21,910 bases of DNA from a virus: IMG/VR virus record IMGVR_UViG_3300009529_000056, positions 1 to 21,910 of that record; one strand, written 5' to 3'. The notes under the pieces are model-generated. The model was not told the origin of the DNA, did no database searches, and saw only the letters and a list, made by a program, of their open reading frames with translations. Positions 1 through 7,840 of this stretch are shown here, in pieces (positions within the stretch are counted from its first letter, which is position 1; the number at the start of each line of letters is the position of its first letter). A program made the position numbers and the translations under genes.

Positions 1-132
1 CCAACAAATACCAATTGCAAGAGATGGCGCAAAACTACTAACATCTTCACTATCTTTTATAGTAGATGTAAATTGTCCCGATTGCAGATACAATTTATGT
101 GCCTGTTCGCCTGACCAAGGTGTGTCAGCCAT
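1..132 (-). CDS. Start of an unknown gene running off the left edge
   Basis: An open frame starts at ATG 132-130 and stays open to the window edge (44 codons seen). It begins MADTPWSGEQAHKLYLQSGQ. A GGAG ribosome binding site lies inside the end of the preceding glycosyltransferase gene, and the start follows that gene's TAA by two bases, so it continues the same operon. No domain can be recognised from 44 residues. Its position after a glycosyltransferase gene would fit another accessory or glycan-related gene, but that is only a guess. Confidence 0.6.
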   Translation of the reverse strand, partial: MADTPWSGEQAHKLYLQSGQFTSTIKDSEDVSSFAPSLAIGICW

Positions 133-134
133 GA

Positions 135-773
135 TTATTTCTCCATATTATTAACCGCTTCAATCACTTCAATTAAACTGACTTCGTTTATGTGATGACA
201 CGGATAGTCAAAGTGCGCCCAAATTCTAAATCCAGCTGCCTTCACTTTTTGACAAAATGAATAATCACCACCAACTTCTACTGTACCGTCATTATTCCAC
301 TGTCGCATAAATGGTTGTTGCTCTTTTAATTTTGAAATTACGCGTCTTGCTACTAAAAAACAACCGCTACCAATTGCATCAACCTCTTGTAATCCATTTG
401 TATTAGAATGGGGTCGATAAGCTTCTTCTTTATTATCCCAATCAAGAGCGTTGAAATAATAAGGCCTATCCCCCTTTATTTTGTTGTGCCATATAGGAGT
501 TGGACAACCAATTAAGTCACAGTCGTATTCTACTAAATCTAACGGATTATTCATAGGTGGATTGTCATCATCTATACTGAGCCAAAAGTCCTCGCCGCCC
601 CGAAGAAAATCACGAACACAATGATGCAAATTATTAACGTATGGAGAATGAGTGGGACAATCATGACGAATCTGATAGCGGTGATCAGCCAACATCTTAC
701 AGACAGCGAAGTGAGTCATTTTATGAAGCCACCCCGATCCATTAGGTACAGTAATATAAATTGATTTTGACAT
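135..773 (-). CDS. Glycosyltransferase-like protein (GT-A fold, family 2-like)
   Basis: The 212-residue protein looks like a compact GT-A sugar transferase. It starts IYITVPNGSGWLHKM. A DDD cluster at residues 68-70 (LSIDDDNPP) stands where GT-A enzymes carry the metal- and nucleotide-sugar-binding DxD motif. Later segments GSGCFLVARRV (about 135-145) and GGDYSFCQKVKAAGFRIWAH (about 168-187) resemble the acceptor-side loop and the catalytic-acid region of family 2-like enzymes, with D170 a candidate base. There is no membrane segment, so it is probably cytosolic. The start ATG overlaps the TAA of the upstream HNH frame (TAATG). With the nearby sulfotransferase-like gene it may modify a surface glycan or a virion protein. 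Donor and acceptor cannot be read from sequence. Confidence 0.7.
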   Translation of the reverse strand: MSKSIYITVPNGSGWLHKMTHFAVCKMLADHRYQIRHDCPTHSPYVNNLHHCVRDFLRGGEDFWLSIDDDNPPMNNPLDLVEYDCDLIGCPTPIWHNKIKGDRPYYFNALDWDNKEEAYRPHSNTNGLQEVDAIGSGCFLVARRVISKLKEQQPFMRQWNNDGTVEVGGDYSFCQKVKAAGFRIWAHFDYPCHHINEVSLIEVIEAVNNMEK

Positions 774-1201
774 TATTTCTTTGAGTCTATCAAGTATTGT
801 ATGGCCGTAGCTAGAATTTTAATATCGTCTTTTGCTCTACCTAACATCACATTACAATTATTACAAAGTAATCCTCTTATTTTACCAGTAGAATGATTGT
901 GATCAATACAAAATCTTCCATAACCTCCAGGTATTTTTGTTTTACAAATTTTACATTTATTACCTTGTTTCTTTAATATTTTGTCATAATCTTGTAATGT
1001 AATGCCGCAGGAGCGTAATAAATGATTTTCTTTTGATCTTTCTTTCGCGCATTCAATACAATACGTATCAGTCAATTTATGACCACAAGAATTAAAATTA
1101 AATTCATAAAGAGATTTTATCTTCTCACATTTAGTACAATATTTACTATCTTCAGTTTCAAGTCATTCTAATTCTGCTTTTCTTTCTTTTGAAAATCCCA
1201 T
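773..1201 (-). pseudogene. Endonuclease VII-like HNH gene interrupted by an in-frame TGA
   Basis: Read from ATG 1201-1199, two bases after the upstream gene's TAA, the frame gives MGFSKERKAELE, then TGA at 1165-1163, then an uninterrupted 129-codon frame to TAA at 773. The part after the stop has a zinc-ribbon start (YCTKC, then SCG and CIEC), a second CKIC knuckle and the HNH core FCIDHNHSTGKIRGLLCNNC. That core matches the T4 endonuclease VII (recombination endonuclease) family and the intact relative at 7840-8466. Between the TGA and a TTG at codon 1075-1073 there is no ATG, GTG or TTG codon. A TTG start would lose the first CxxC and half of the first zinc site. A single CGA-to-TGA change would explain the break. 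Either the gene is dead, or it makes a shortened protein from a poor start. Confidence 0.7.
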
Positions 1202-1203
1202 AA

Positions 1204-1755
1204 TTAAACTACTTTAGCGTAAGTAGAAAAAATTGTAATATCCATATCAACTTTAGCATCGACCCACTTCTTTTTCATATTTTTACGAATGCCGCGATAA
1301 TTCTGCTCAGTTGGATCAAGACACTTTGTTCGTGCAACCATAATCTCTGCACTAGGTGGTTGAGCTATTTCTAAGTCTTCTAATTGTTTTCTAGCCACAA
1401 TACCTTGTAAAACATCTGTATCTAAAAATTCTGTTGGCATCCGCACTAAAGCACGCTCATTGTAAAATGTCTCAAAATTAACCTCATCAATAATTGAAAC
1501 AATATCGGGAAATTGTTTAACAGCAGCGTTGGCAAAATCTTCAGGAATTAAAGTACATGCAGTACCATGACTAGCACCAGTACCTAAATTTTCAATTTTA
1601 TCGTAAAACCAACCAATACCTTTTGAATCAATAAATTTTGACCACGGTTGATTATTACGTATAGATGAATCAATCGCATTAAAATCAGGCCAATCAGCTT
1701 CACCGTTAGGGCGTTGCTTTAAAATTACTTTAATAGGAACTAAATTAGTTTTCAT
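1204..1755 (-). CDS. Unknown phage protein, 183 residues
   Basis: The protein is soluble and mixed alpha/beta in appearance, with no signal peptide or membrane segment. It begins MKTNLVPIKVILKQRPNGEA and ends FSTYAKVV. The middle contains GTGASHGTACTLIPEDF and a Leu/Glu-rich stretch around residues 110-140. I do not recognise a family. It lies one base downstream of the sulfotransferase-like gene and two bases upstream of the broken HNH gene, so it is translated in the same run downstream of the capsid terminator. The N-terminal VPIKVILKQRPNGEADWPDF section resembles short beta-stranded phage proteins, but this is not enough for a function. Confidence 0.75.
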   Translation of the reverse strand: MKTNLVPIKVILKQRPNGEADWPDFNAIDSSIRNNQPWSKFIDSKGIGWFYDKIENLGTGASHGTACTLIPEDFANAAVKQFPDIVSIIDEVNFETFYNERALVRMPTEFLDTDVLQGIVARKQLEDLEIAQPPSAEIMVARTKCLDPTEQNYRGIRKNMKKKWVDAKVDMDITIFSTYAKVV

Positions 1756-1756
1756 T

Positions 1757-2269
1757 TTAACCTCTCAAAAAATTTTGAAGTAAATTAGTTAATTCTGAGT
1801 CTTTACGTTTACTACTAAAGTCAATACGCAAAGCATCACGATCTTCTAGTAATTTATTAATACCATTTAATCTAGTTAATAGTAATTGTTTACTTTCTTC
1901 TTCAGACCAACCATAATTAGCTATCATACTTCTAACAACTAATTGTGGTCTCCTAATGCACAAAATATATTGTGCTGGCCATTTCTGGTATTCTTGCCAC
2001 AGGTGACAGATTCTTGGGTCTTTAATGCCCCATCGTCCTCTATGACTGTTAACAAGTATATTTAATTGTTCTCGAAAATATTCAATGGAACATTGATTAC
2101 TCAATACAGCATGATTTAAATCACGAAAATCTAAATCTTCATAGTAACCTTGAGGATTAGTCGAATCAGGATCACGAAAATGTTTACCCATGGATATTCC
2201 TAAATTATTATGTAATAATCTAGCAATAGTGCTACTACCACAACGACCTGAGCCTAATACAATAATCAT
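1757..2269 (-). CDS. Sulfotransferase-like P-loop protein
   Basis: The 170-residue protein starts with a beta strand and a phosphate-binding loop, MIIVLGSGRCGSSTIARLL (residues 1-19). This fits the 5'-phosphosulfate-binding loop of PAPS-dependent sulfotransferases. Further matches are GYYEDLDFRDLN (about 49-60), a WGIKDPR segment and CIRRPQLVVRSM, which fits the 3'-phosphate-binding strand and helix of that family. At about 170 residues it is at the short end. Such enzymes move sulfate from PAPS to carbohydrate or other hydroxyls. A P-loop kinase-like role is the main alternative. The ATG overlaps the TAA of the membrane-protein gene upstream (TAATG). With the glycosyltransferase at 135-773 it could form a small glycan-modifying set. 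Confidence 0.7.
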   Translation of the reverse strand: MIIVLGSGRCGSSTIARLLHNNLGISMGKHFRDPDSTNPQGYYEDLDFRDLNHAVLSNQCSIEYFREQLNILVNSHRGRWGIKDPRICHLWQEYQKWPAQYILCIRRPQLVVRSMIANYGWSEEESKQLLLTRLNGINKLLEDRDALRIDFSSKRKDSELTNLLQNFLRG

Positions 2270-2547
2270 TAGTTATTTCCAGGTCTTTCAGGACGCTCTA
2301 CATATGGGCAACGATCACATAAACGTTCAACTACTCGTCCAACCCATTTCATTACTTCTGAATTTTGAACAAGTGCTGTTGTTCCTCTTTCTACAAGATG
2401 AACAAGAGTTTCTCTATAATAGTCTTCAAGTTTTTCAAGTCTTATAGATAAATGTTGTTCACGTTTCCAATCACGCCAAATAAAGAAAAGAATTACACCT
2501 ATTAATGGTCCAAACTCTCTAATCATGGAAATCCAATCAAAATCCAT
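2269..2547 (-). CDS. Small membrane protein with coiled-coil tail, holin-like
   Basis: The 92-residue protein has a short acidic start (MDFDWISMIREF), one hydrophobic segment GPLIGVILFFIW at about residues 14-25, a basic stop-transfer patch (RDWKREQ) and an amphipathic helix RLEKLEDYYRETLVHLVE that could form a coiled coil. The tail carries two Cys in CDRCPYVERPERP. One membrane pass followed by a charged helix is the layout of BhlA/XhlA-type phage membrane proteins linked to lysis, but sequence motifs do not prove this. GAGG lies just before the ATG. It is the first gene after the capsid terminator. Confidence 0.6.
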   Translation of the reverse strand: MDFDWISMIREFGPLIGVILFFIWRDWKREQHLSIRLEKLEDYYRETLVHLVERGTTALVQNSEVMKWVGRVVERLCDRCPYVERPERPGNN

Positions 2548-2569
2548 TATTCTACCTCTGTGTTAAATT

Positions 2570-2603
2570 AAAACTGGGATAGGGTAGGAACCCTACCCCA
2601 GTA
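2570..2603 (-). terminator. Rho-independent terminator after the capsid gene
   Basis: A 13-base-pair inverted repeat (2573-2585 with 2590-2602) surrounds a four-base loop. Twelve pairs are Watson-Crick. The thirteenth is A/C on the plus strand, but becomes a G-U wobble in minus-strand RNA, so the stem is continuous in that direction. In the minus-strand transcript a TTTT run follows the stem, then more A/T. It lies 17 bases after the capsid stop codon, as expected for the end of a head-gene transcript. The G-U asymmetry argues that it works for minus-strand transcription. Confidence 0.85.
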
Positions 2604-2619
2604 AATTTCCATGTCTAGG

Positions 2620-4032
2620 TTAACTAAGCAAGACGCAACCAAGATTCTTATCAAGCAATGCAACACCACACAGAAGATCCAAGGTTACAATTGTACCCTG
2701 GGTAGTGATATCATATTGCATAGTTGCACGCATTGCAACATCGTTGTAAATACCAACACTGGAACGAACACCAAGAGTAGTATCCGGCAGGGCCAGTGGA
2801 CGAGATACAAGCGCAAGAGCATTACGATGGAATGCAAGGTTAAACGAACCAATCGGCCCTGGATAAGCCTTATCTCCGTCAGTCACAACTTTGTCCAGCG
2901 GACGATCAAGCCACACATATTGACCAGTAGCACTGGCATAATCCTCAATAATAGTATATACATGACGGTCAGCACCCGTACCGAAAGCAATCATTTGCCC
3001 GGTAACAGGCGGCATATTAGCTGTATAACTTTCAAGATTGATAGCCTTTGCGTAACCAGCTGGATAAGAAACAGCAACATTAACCTCACACTGCTTAAAA
3101 GCAGTAATGACAGCATTAGCACCTACAGCAGATGTCAATCCACTGGTTAAAACAAGTGCAGTGGTATCAGTTGAAACGGTAGCCGACAGGATAACATGAG
3201 GTTGCCCTTCGCCCGCGATCCAAACATACTCACCAGCATTCACTTCATAACCGACAATGGTGCAATTCATTGTTACTTCGCCCTTGGGTTCAGCTTCATC
3301 CATGACGCCTGAAACTTTATCAACATTAGCGGTGTCAGCTAATGACGGTACATTTTGATCCATATAAGAATCAAAACCAAGTAAGCGACCTAAAGAAGCC
3401 TCACGTAAAGCTGTACCCGCATCACCACGTTTTTCAGCACTGATGAAAAGTTCAGTCTTCAGTAATTCAGTCTCAGCACTGGGACTAAGAACGATATTAC
3501 GACCACTTGGATAAGCCTTATTAACGTTCATCTTTTCCCGACACCCTAGAAGGTAGTCTTTAGCGTTATTGATTGTCATTTCCTGGAGACTACCAACAGC
3601 GTTATCAAGGAACCGATGTGCTTGACCAACTAAAACACGATCTACAGTTCGTGCGATTTGTTGAGCGGCGGGAGTAAGATACAGGTCAACTAAGTCCTGA
3701 AATGACTTACTAGACTCACCGTCTTTAACAGTAAATGTGACGTATACATGCTGATCCAGATTAACTGTTACATTAGTTGCAACAGCATCTTGTGCTACTA
3801 CGGAATCAGCGTCGGTCTTACGTGCTGTAGTAAACGTACCAGGCCGACGTGTATTTACAACGTCACCATAATTAGCGACTTCGTCGCTAAAATCTCGATG
3901 GACAAGGCGAGCCATGACCATATTCTCTTCGAGAATGGCCAGACTTTCCTGAGCCCAAAGCTGCGGGATTAGCGCAGTATTGTCGTTACCGGCATAACAT
4001 GCCAGAACGGGATTTGCATACAATAGATTCAT
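2620..4032 (-). CDS. Major capsid protein, P22 coat-like (HK97 fold)
   Basis: The 470-residue protein is the likely shell subunit. After a short leader (MNLLYANPVLACYAG) comes IPQLWAQESLAILEENMVMA and a charged N-arm. RTVDRVLVGQ at about 128-137 fits the spine helix of P22-type coat proteins. The segment of about 250-390 is rich in Gly, Val and Thr and probably forms inserted beta domains. The C-terminal part from about 401 (FHRNALALVSRPLALP, then GIYNDVAMRATMQYDI) is typical of phage coat C-termini. AGGAG (4039-4043) sits six bases before the ATG. The scaffold gene lies directly upstream and a terminator follows, the classical place for this gene. No prohead protease is visible in the window, in line with P22-like assembly without protein cleavage. 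Confidence 0.88.
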   Translation of the reverse strand: MNLLYANPVLACYAGNDNTALIPQLWAQESLAILEENMVMARLVHRDFSDEVANYGDVVNTRRPGTFTTARKTDADSVVAQDAVATNVTVNLDQHVYVTFTVKDGESSKSFQDLVDLYLTPAAQQIARTVDRVLVGQAHRFLDNAVGSLQEMTINNAKDYLLGCREKMNVNKAYPSGRNIVLSPSAETELLKTELFISAEKRGDAGTALREASLGRLLGFDSYMDQNVPSLADTANVDKVSGVMDEAEPKGEVTMNCTIVGYEVNAGEYVWIAGEGQPHVILSATVSTDTTALVLTSGLTSAVGANAVITAFKQCEVNVAVSYPAGYAKAINLESYTANMPPVTGQMIAFGTGADRHVYTIIEDYASATGQYVWLDRPLDKVVTDGDKAYPGPIGSFNLAFHRNALALVSRPLALPDTTLGVRSSVGIYNDVAMRATMQYDITTQGTIVTLDLLCGVALLDKNLGCVLLS

Positions 4033-4130
4033 GGCAAACTCCTATTTTTTGTGCCTCATAACTGCGCCCATACAACAGGGCAAATTACAGTATCGAGAAA
4101 ATCTAATACTCGCCCCTTTCTTTATTTATT

Positions 4131-5075
4131 TTAGTCGCGTTTCTTTAGCCCCAAGGCTTCTGGGTTTTCCCTACGGAGCTTACGATACTGATCAGGAGTC
4201 AGTTTCGTAGGATCAATGCGACCACTTTCACCCGATGTAACGCCGCCGGTAGCGGCTCCAGACCCAATTCCACTGACAACGTTGGCACGGAATAAGTTAC
4301 CCCAATACTCCGGTAACTCTTTCATTCGCTGCACAGCTTCTTGAGGCGTTCGGAGAGTAATAATTTTGTCTCCAGTTTTTTCGTCAATATCCTGAAAATC
4401 AACCATTGGAGCCATTTCCCCAATCTCATTACCGGCAGCATCCATTTTGTCTCTCATTTGAGTCATTGGAGTTAATAGACCAATAATTTGAGTGGGATTG
4501 AAAGCTTCTGCTCCAACTGCTGCATCTTGAAGTGATCGTTGAATAACAGAACCTTTATACATCGTCTCCCATTTAGTAGCAGAGTCACGTGATGTTTTTA
4601 ACTCGTTTTCATATCGCTCACGTTCTTGCTTCCGTTCATATTCAGCTTGCTGCTCTTTAGTACGAAATGTTTTCTGCAAATCTTGCAATTCGCCCTCAAA
4701 CTTACTTCGTTGTTCAGCAGCAAGATTCTTATCAGCAAGCATCTCCTGATAAGCGCCCTCTAATTTCTTGTATTTTTCTTGATGCTTTCGACGATCTTCT
4801 GCTAGATATGTATTTATGTCTTCTTGTGAAAATGCTTTCGCTTTTTCCGCCTCAGCCTCTTCAGCTGCTTGACGAGCTTCTGCAGCCTTTCGGTCAGCCT
4901 CATCCCTAGCTAGTTTAGCATCTTTTTCAGCTTGTTTTAGGCGGGATTCAATATTAACTTTACCTCTGCCATCAAGATTAGAACTCCCCCTATCGTTTGG
5001 ATCATCATCACCACCATCACCACCATCAAAACAAACTAAAACGGGGTCACCATACAATAATTCAAATTGAGACAT
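4131..5075 (-). CDS. Capsid scaffolding protein
   Basis: The 314-residue protein is very hydrophilic. It starts MSQFELLYGDPVLVCFDGG, then has a Gly/Asp-rich tract (about 18-35). A long charged region rich in Lys, Glu, Ala and Gln (about 45-180; AEKDAKLARDEADRKAAEARQ) is a clear coiled-coil candidate. A mixed domain follows (about 180-270), and the end is short and basic (LRRENPEALGLKKRD), fitting the positively charged coat-binding tail of scaffolds. It lies just upstream of the major capsid gene and has AGGAGG (5083-5088) seven bases before the ATG, implying high expression. The first residues echo the capsid protein leader, LLY-x-x-PVL-x-C. It could also be a minor internal protein, but scaffold fits best. 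Confidence 0.82.
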   Translation of the reverse strand: MSQFELLYGDPVLVCFDGGDGGDDDPNDRGSSNLDGRGKVNIESRLKQAEKDAKLARDEADRKAAEARQAAEEAEAEKAKAFSQEDINTYLAEDRRKHQEKYKKLEGAYQEMLADKNLAAEQRSKFEGELQDLQKTFRTKEQQAEYERKQERERYENELKTSRDSATKWETMYKGSVIQRSLQDAAVGAEAFNPTQIIGLLTPMTQMRDKMDAAGNEIGEMAPMVDFQDIDEKTGDKIITLRTPQEAVQRMKELPEYWGNLFRANVVSGIGSGAATGGVTSGESGRIDPTKLTPDQYRKLRRENPEALGLKKRD

Positions 5076-5167
5076 TATAGTCCCTCCTAACGTTTGTTAG
5101 TTAATACCCTACTAATAAAAGCATATTCAATGTTCTTAATAGGTATCAGAACAAAATGCATTAAACA

Positions 5168-5692
5168 CTATCCAGTACGACTTATAATAATTAAATCGCT
5201 GTCACGTAAAAATGGTTTCAATATTCGCCACGCCGTAGCACTTGGAACTCCATGCATAAGATGCTCTATTTGTGCTTGATTACGGGCATAAGTAGTTCGT
5301 ACAGACGCATATCCTTGGCTAACAACACCTAAATTTTCCACCTCAATATCAGGATCAACACCATCTAATAAAGTATGTGCAATTTCCCAACAGGCAATTT
5401 TAATCACTTCTGGGACATTGGTATCGTCGCCACGTGGGAACTCTAATTCTTGTGATGCCTCTGCATCACGAATCTCTTCTTCTGTAACGTCTAACTCGTA
5501 GTCATCAGCATCATATAGAATAGCATAAACAGCATGCTTATATCCTTTAAAATTAAGCCCGTCAATTATACGTGTAGCTGCAATAAGAGCTTTAGGGCGT
5601 TCGTTTGCATCTGAACCATACCATGCTTCCTCATGAAGTCGATTATCAAAATAACTATTAGCTTCTACAAGTGTACCATAATATGATGCCAT
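5168..5692 (-). CDS. Head-tail adaptor, DnaT-like/gp6-like
   Basis: The 174-residue protein begins MASYYGTLVEANSYFDNRLHEEAW. It contains SDANERPKALIAATRIIDGL (about 27-46), a QELEFPRGDD turn, and the PEVIKIACWEIAHTLLDG helix. This order (short N-helix, AL-x-x-AT-x-x-ID helix, Leu-x-x-PRG loop, long helix) is what I know from the putative DnaT-like or head-completion adaptor family of tailed phages, which sits under the portal and joins head to tail. It lies between the portal block and the scaffold. AAGGAG precedes the ATG. The stop is TAG, unlike most neighbours, which use TAA. Confidence 0.75.
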   Translation of the reverse strand: MASYYGTLVEANSYFDNRLHEEAWYGSDANERPKALIAATRIIDGLNFKGYKHAVYAILYDADDYELDVTEEEIRDAEASQELEFPRGDDTNVPEVIKIACWEIAHTLLDGVDPDIEVENLGVVSQGYASVRTTYARNQAQIEHLMHGVPSATAWRILKPFLRDSDLIIISRTG

Positions 5693-5704
5693 TATTTAAC
5701 TCCT

Positions 5705-6004
5705 TTAAATTGCAAGCCATTTATAAGCTTGATTAGCGGCGTCGGCAATTATATAAATTTTTCGCACATCATCTACAGGAATTTCCACTGTTTCCCCTGC
5801 TGCAAGTGGCCAACTATTATTAACTGTTATTTGATTATTTCCCCCAACGTAAATTGTATTAGCATTTCCAGCAGAGGCTTCAATTGTAACTTTACAAGAT
5901 ACATTAAAAGGTTCAGTTGTTAAAGCTTTGGCTGATGCTCCAACAGTATCATTACTTGTTATAAACGCTGATTTTGTTTGTTTTCCAATTACAACAGGAA
6001 GCAT
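5705..6004 (-). CDS. Small beta-rich virion protein, possible head decoration
   Basis: The 99-residue protein is made of alternating beta-prone stretches: ASAKALTTEPFNVSCKVTIEA, NTIYVGGNNQITVN, WPLAAGETVEIPVDDV and RKIYIIADAANQAYKWLAI. The PLAAGE-x-V-x-x-PVDD turn followed by KIYIIA strands recurs in short structural proteins encoded near phage portals (recalled, not searched). A head decoration or fibre-base role is likely but unproven. It starts four bases after the portal TAA, with a GGGGG ribosome binding site inside the portal gene's end, so translation is coupled. Confidence 0.6.
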   Translation of the reverse strand: MLPVVIGKQTKSAFITSNDTVGASAKALTTEPFNVSCKVTIEASAGNANTIYVGGNNQITVNNSWPLAAGETVEIPVDDVRKIYIIADAANQAYKWLAI

Positions 6005-6007
6005 TTG

Positions 6008-7840
6008 TTAATCCCCCTTTTTCTTTATATTATGACCCTTACCGCGCACAGGCTTTTTTGTTGTTTCTTTTAAAGTTGTTTCTGTAGCTTGTTTTCTTTC
6101 TTCCTGTCCCCCTTCTTCAGGTTTAGCAGAGATATCAGATACACCACGAGCGGCGGGGTTTTCTCCTACTTCTTGTTGAATCGGTGATTGAGCGAGTAAA
6201 ATACGTCGTGCCCGTTCTGCGTGATCTTCACGAGCTTGTAAATATTCATCATCAGGAAAACCAAGAGCCATGGAAGCAGTTTGTTCGCCACAAAGTCCAG
6301 ATTCCTTAGCTTGAATAATAATTGCTGGATCACTTGTTGTATATTCAGCTTGTTCAATTTCACGAGAAATTTTAGCCATTGTATCCACACTAATTTTACC
6401 ACCAAGCAAAGCTATTACAATATTTTTTGCTAACTCTTTTTTTATTGTTTTTCCTGGTACGGTATACATTAAATCAGATAATTTTCCAGCCTCTTCAATA
6501 CGATCTTTATCATCTTTAAGACTGTAACGATCTGGATATTTAACAGTAGCAATATAACGCTTTTTAGCATTCTTATCTTCAAAAGCTGCCCAATGATGAG
6601 CTATTTTTCGTTCAGCATTTTCTAAAACTAAACCAATATACGAAAGTCCAGCCTCTAAACCTTGATCACTTAATTTGAGTGCTTCGGCAGATGTTACCCG
6701 TCGTCCTACTTTATTCTGTACTGCTAAATTAACCAATTTACGGATATCATCTTCAAGTTTTTCTTGCAATTTAATTGATGCTTCTAAAGGCTCAGGAGAC
6801 GGATGGATAAATGCAGGGGGGGCTGCACGTAAATCATAAATACGCCCGTGAGAAGGTCCTATACGTGCTTCCCTAGCCATTGCTCGTTGACCACCAGTTG
6901 TAGCGGTACCGTCAGGATTTACACCATGCTTTAAATGATCACCAACAGCCCGCATATCTTGTTGTTCAATATAAAATGGAAAATTAGCTTTCAAAGCATA
7001 AGCAACGTCACTTGAACAAAGATTAAGTAATGCAACTTGATGTTTTGTTACATCTTTTATTAAACTAGCACCAATATCTAATATAACAAAGGGAATTTGC
7101 CGCAAAGCAAGAGTAATTGGTTCATCACCAATTGCTGGTTCCCCATTAGGGGTAATGGGATCACCCTCGTTATCGTAAAACTGAACGCGGACAAAACCAT
7201 CATCTTTGTCAATCCATAAAAGTCGATACCGTTCATATTCCCCACTCGGTAATTCAATAGTAGTGGCATCATGACTTACAAAATCAAGTCCTATATCACG
7301 TAAAAGAAGTGCTTGATATTCATTAGGATCTTCTGGCTTTGTACAAGACCAAGAGAGGATGTCTTCTACCTTATAACGATAAAGATATGGGCGAGCTTTT
7401 CCAACATCGGCAAGAGTTGGACCAGCAATACGTGGCGAATCAATAAATACACCAACTTTACCCATAACTAATAATTCAGTAAGAATGTTAACACCGACAA
7501 ATGCATTCATAGATGTGCCACGCATATCAACGCCACCAGATTCTCCTGCACATGCTTGCATATATGCCTGACTACCACCCTGTCGAACAGTATCTCGCAT
7601 TCGTTGAAAAATTGCATTTCTAATATCATTAATAGCAACTTTAACATATGTTGGAGTCGGTGATATATCCATTCGATTATAATAATCTGTATCAGATTCA
7701 CGCTCAGAGAATTTTTTTAGATTATTTTGAACAAAATAACTGCCGCCTTCATAACATTCACGCCAATCTTCCCACAAAGACATATCATAGGCAATAGAAG
7801 GGTGACGCGCATCAATAATTTTGAACTTATCCTCTGTCAT
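6008..7840 (-). CDS. Portal protein (DUF4055-like)
   Basis: The 610-residue protein has the size, position and pattern of a phage portal subunit, the ring at the head vertex through which DNA passes. Its N-terminal half has the wing and clip signature LWEDWRECYEGG, then ELLVMGKVGVFIDSPR and PYLYRYKVEDILSWS. Further on, QIPFVILDIG precedes LLNLCSSDVAYALKANFPF. A long helical region holds LEDDIRKLVNLAVQNKV and the stem-like ISREIEQAEYTT segment. The last 40 residues are highly basic (KKPVRGKGHNIKKKGD). I associate this pattern with DUF4055-type portals. GGAGG precedes the ATG, which overlaps the TAA of the upstream HNH gene (TAATG). Confidence 0.82.
   Translation of the reverse strand: MTEDKFKIIDARHPSIAYDMSLWEDWRECYEGGSYFVQNNLKKFSERESDTDYYNRMDISPTPTYVKVAINDIRNAIFQRMRDTVRQGGSQAYMQACAGESGGVDMRGTSMNAFVGVNILTELLVMGKVGVFIDSPRIAGPTLADVGKARPYLYRYKVEDILSWSCTKPEDPNEYQALLLRDIGLDFVSHDATTIELPSGEYERYRLLWIDKDDGFVRVQFYDNEGDPITPNGEPAIGDEPITLALRQIPFVILDIGASLIKDVTKHQVALLNLCSSDVAYALKANFPFYIEQQDMRAVGDHLKHGVNPDGTATTGGQRAMAREARIGPSHGRIYDLRAAPPAFIHPSPEPLEASIKLQEKLEDDIRKLVNLAVQNKVGRRVTSAEALKLSDQGLEAGLSYIGLVLENAERKIAHHWAAFEDKNAKKRYIATVKYPDRYSLKDDKDRIEEAGKLSDLMYTVPGKTIKKELAKNIVIALLGGKISVDTMAKISREIEQAEYTTSDPAIIIQAKESGLCGEQTASMALGFPDDEYLQAREDHAERARRILLAQSPIQQEVGENPAARGVSDISAKPEEGGQEERKQATETTLKETTKKPVRGKGHNIKKKGD

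Noticed and set aside
1163-1165. Reassignment of TGA to Trp, which would repair the HNH gene
   Set aside because: TGA ends the terminase, the zinc-ribbon gene and the 57-residue gene at the expected places, two of them in ATGA overlaps, and Trp is written TGG throughout. A point mutation is simpler.
2611-3150. A plus-strand 179-codon open frame
   Set aside because: It lies wholly opposite the capsid gene, has no family-like features, and is full of residues expected from reverse reading of a real gene.
4033-4130. A terminator or promoter between scaffold and capsid genes
   Set aside because: Only four- to five-base stems are present (for example GCCC/GGGC), without a T-run, and no clear -35/-10 pair was found. 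The rest is capsid ribosome binding site.
5089-5167. Regulatory hairpins upstream of the scaffold gene
   Set aside because: CTAAC/GTTAG next to AGGAGG and TGTTCT/AGAACA further up are short and could occur by chance. Nothing else is seen in this gap.
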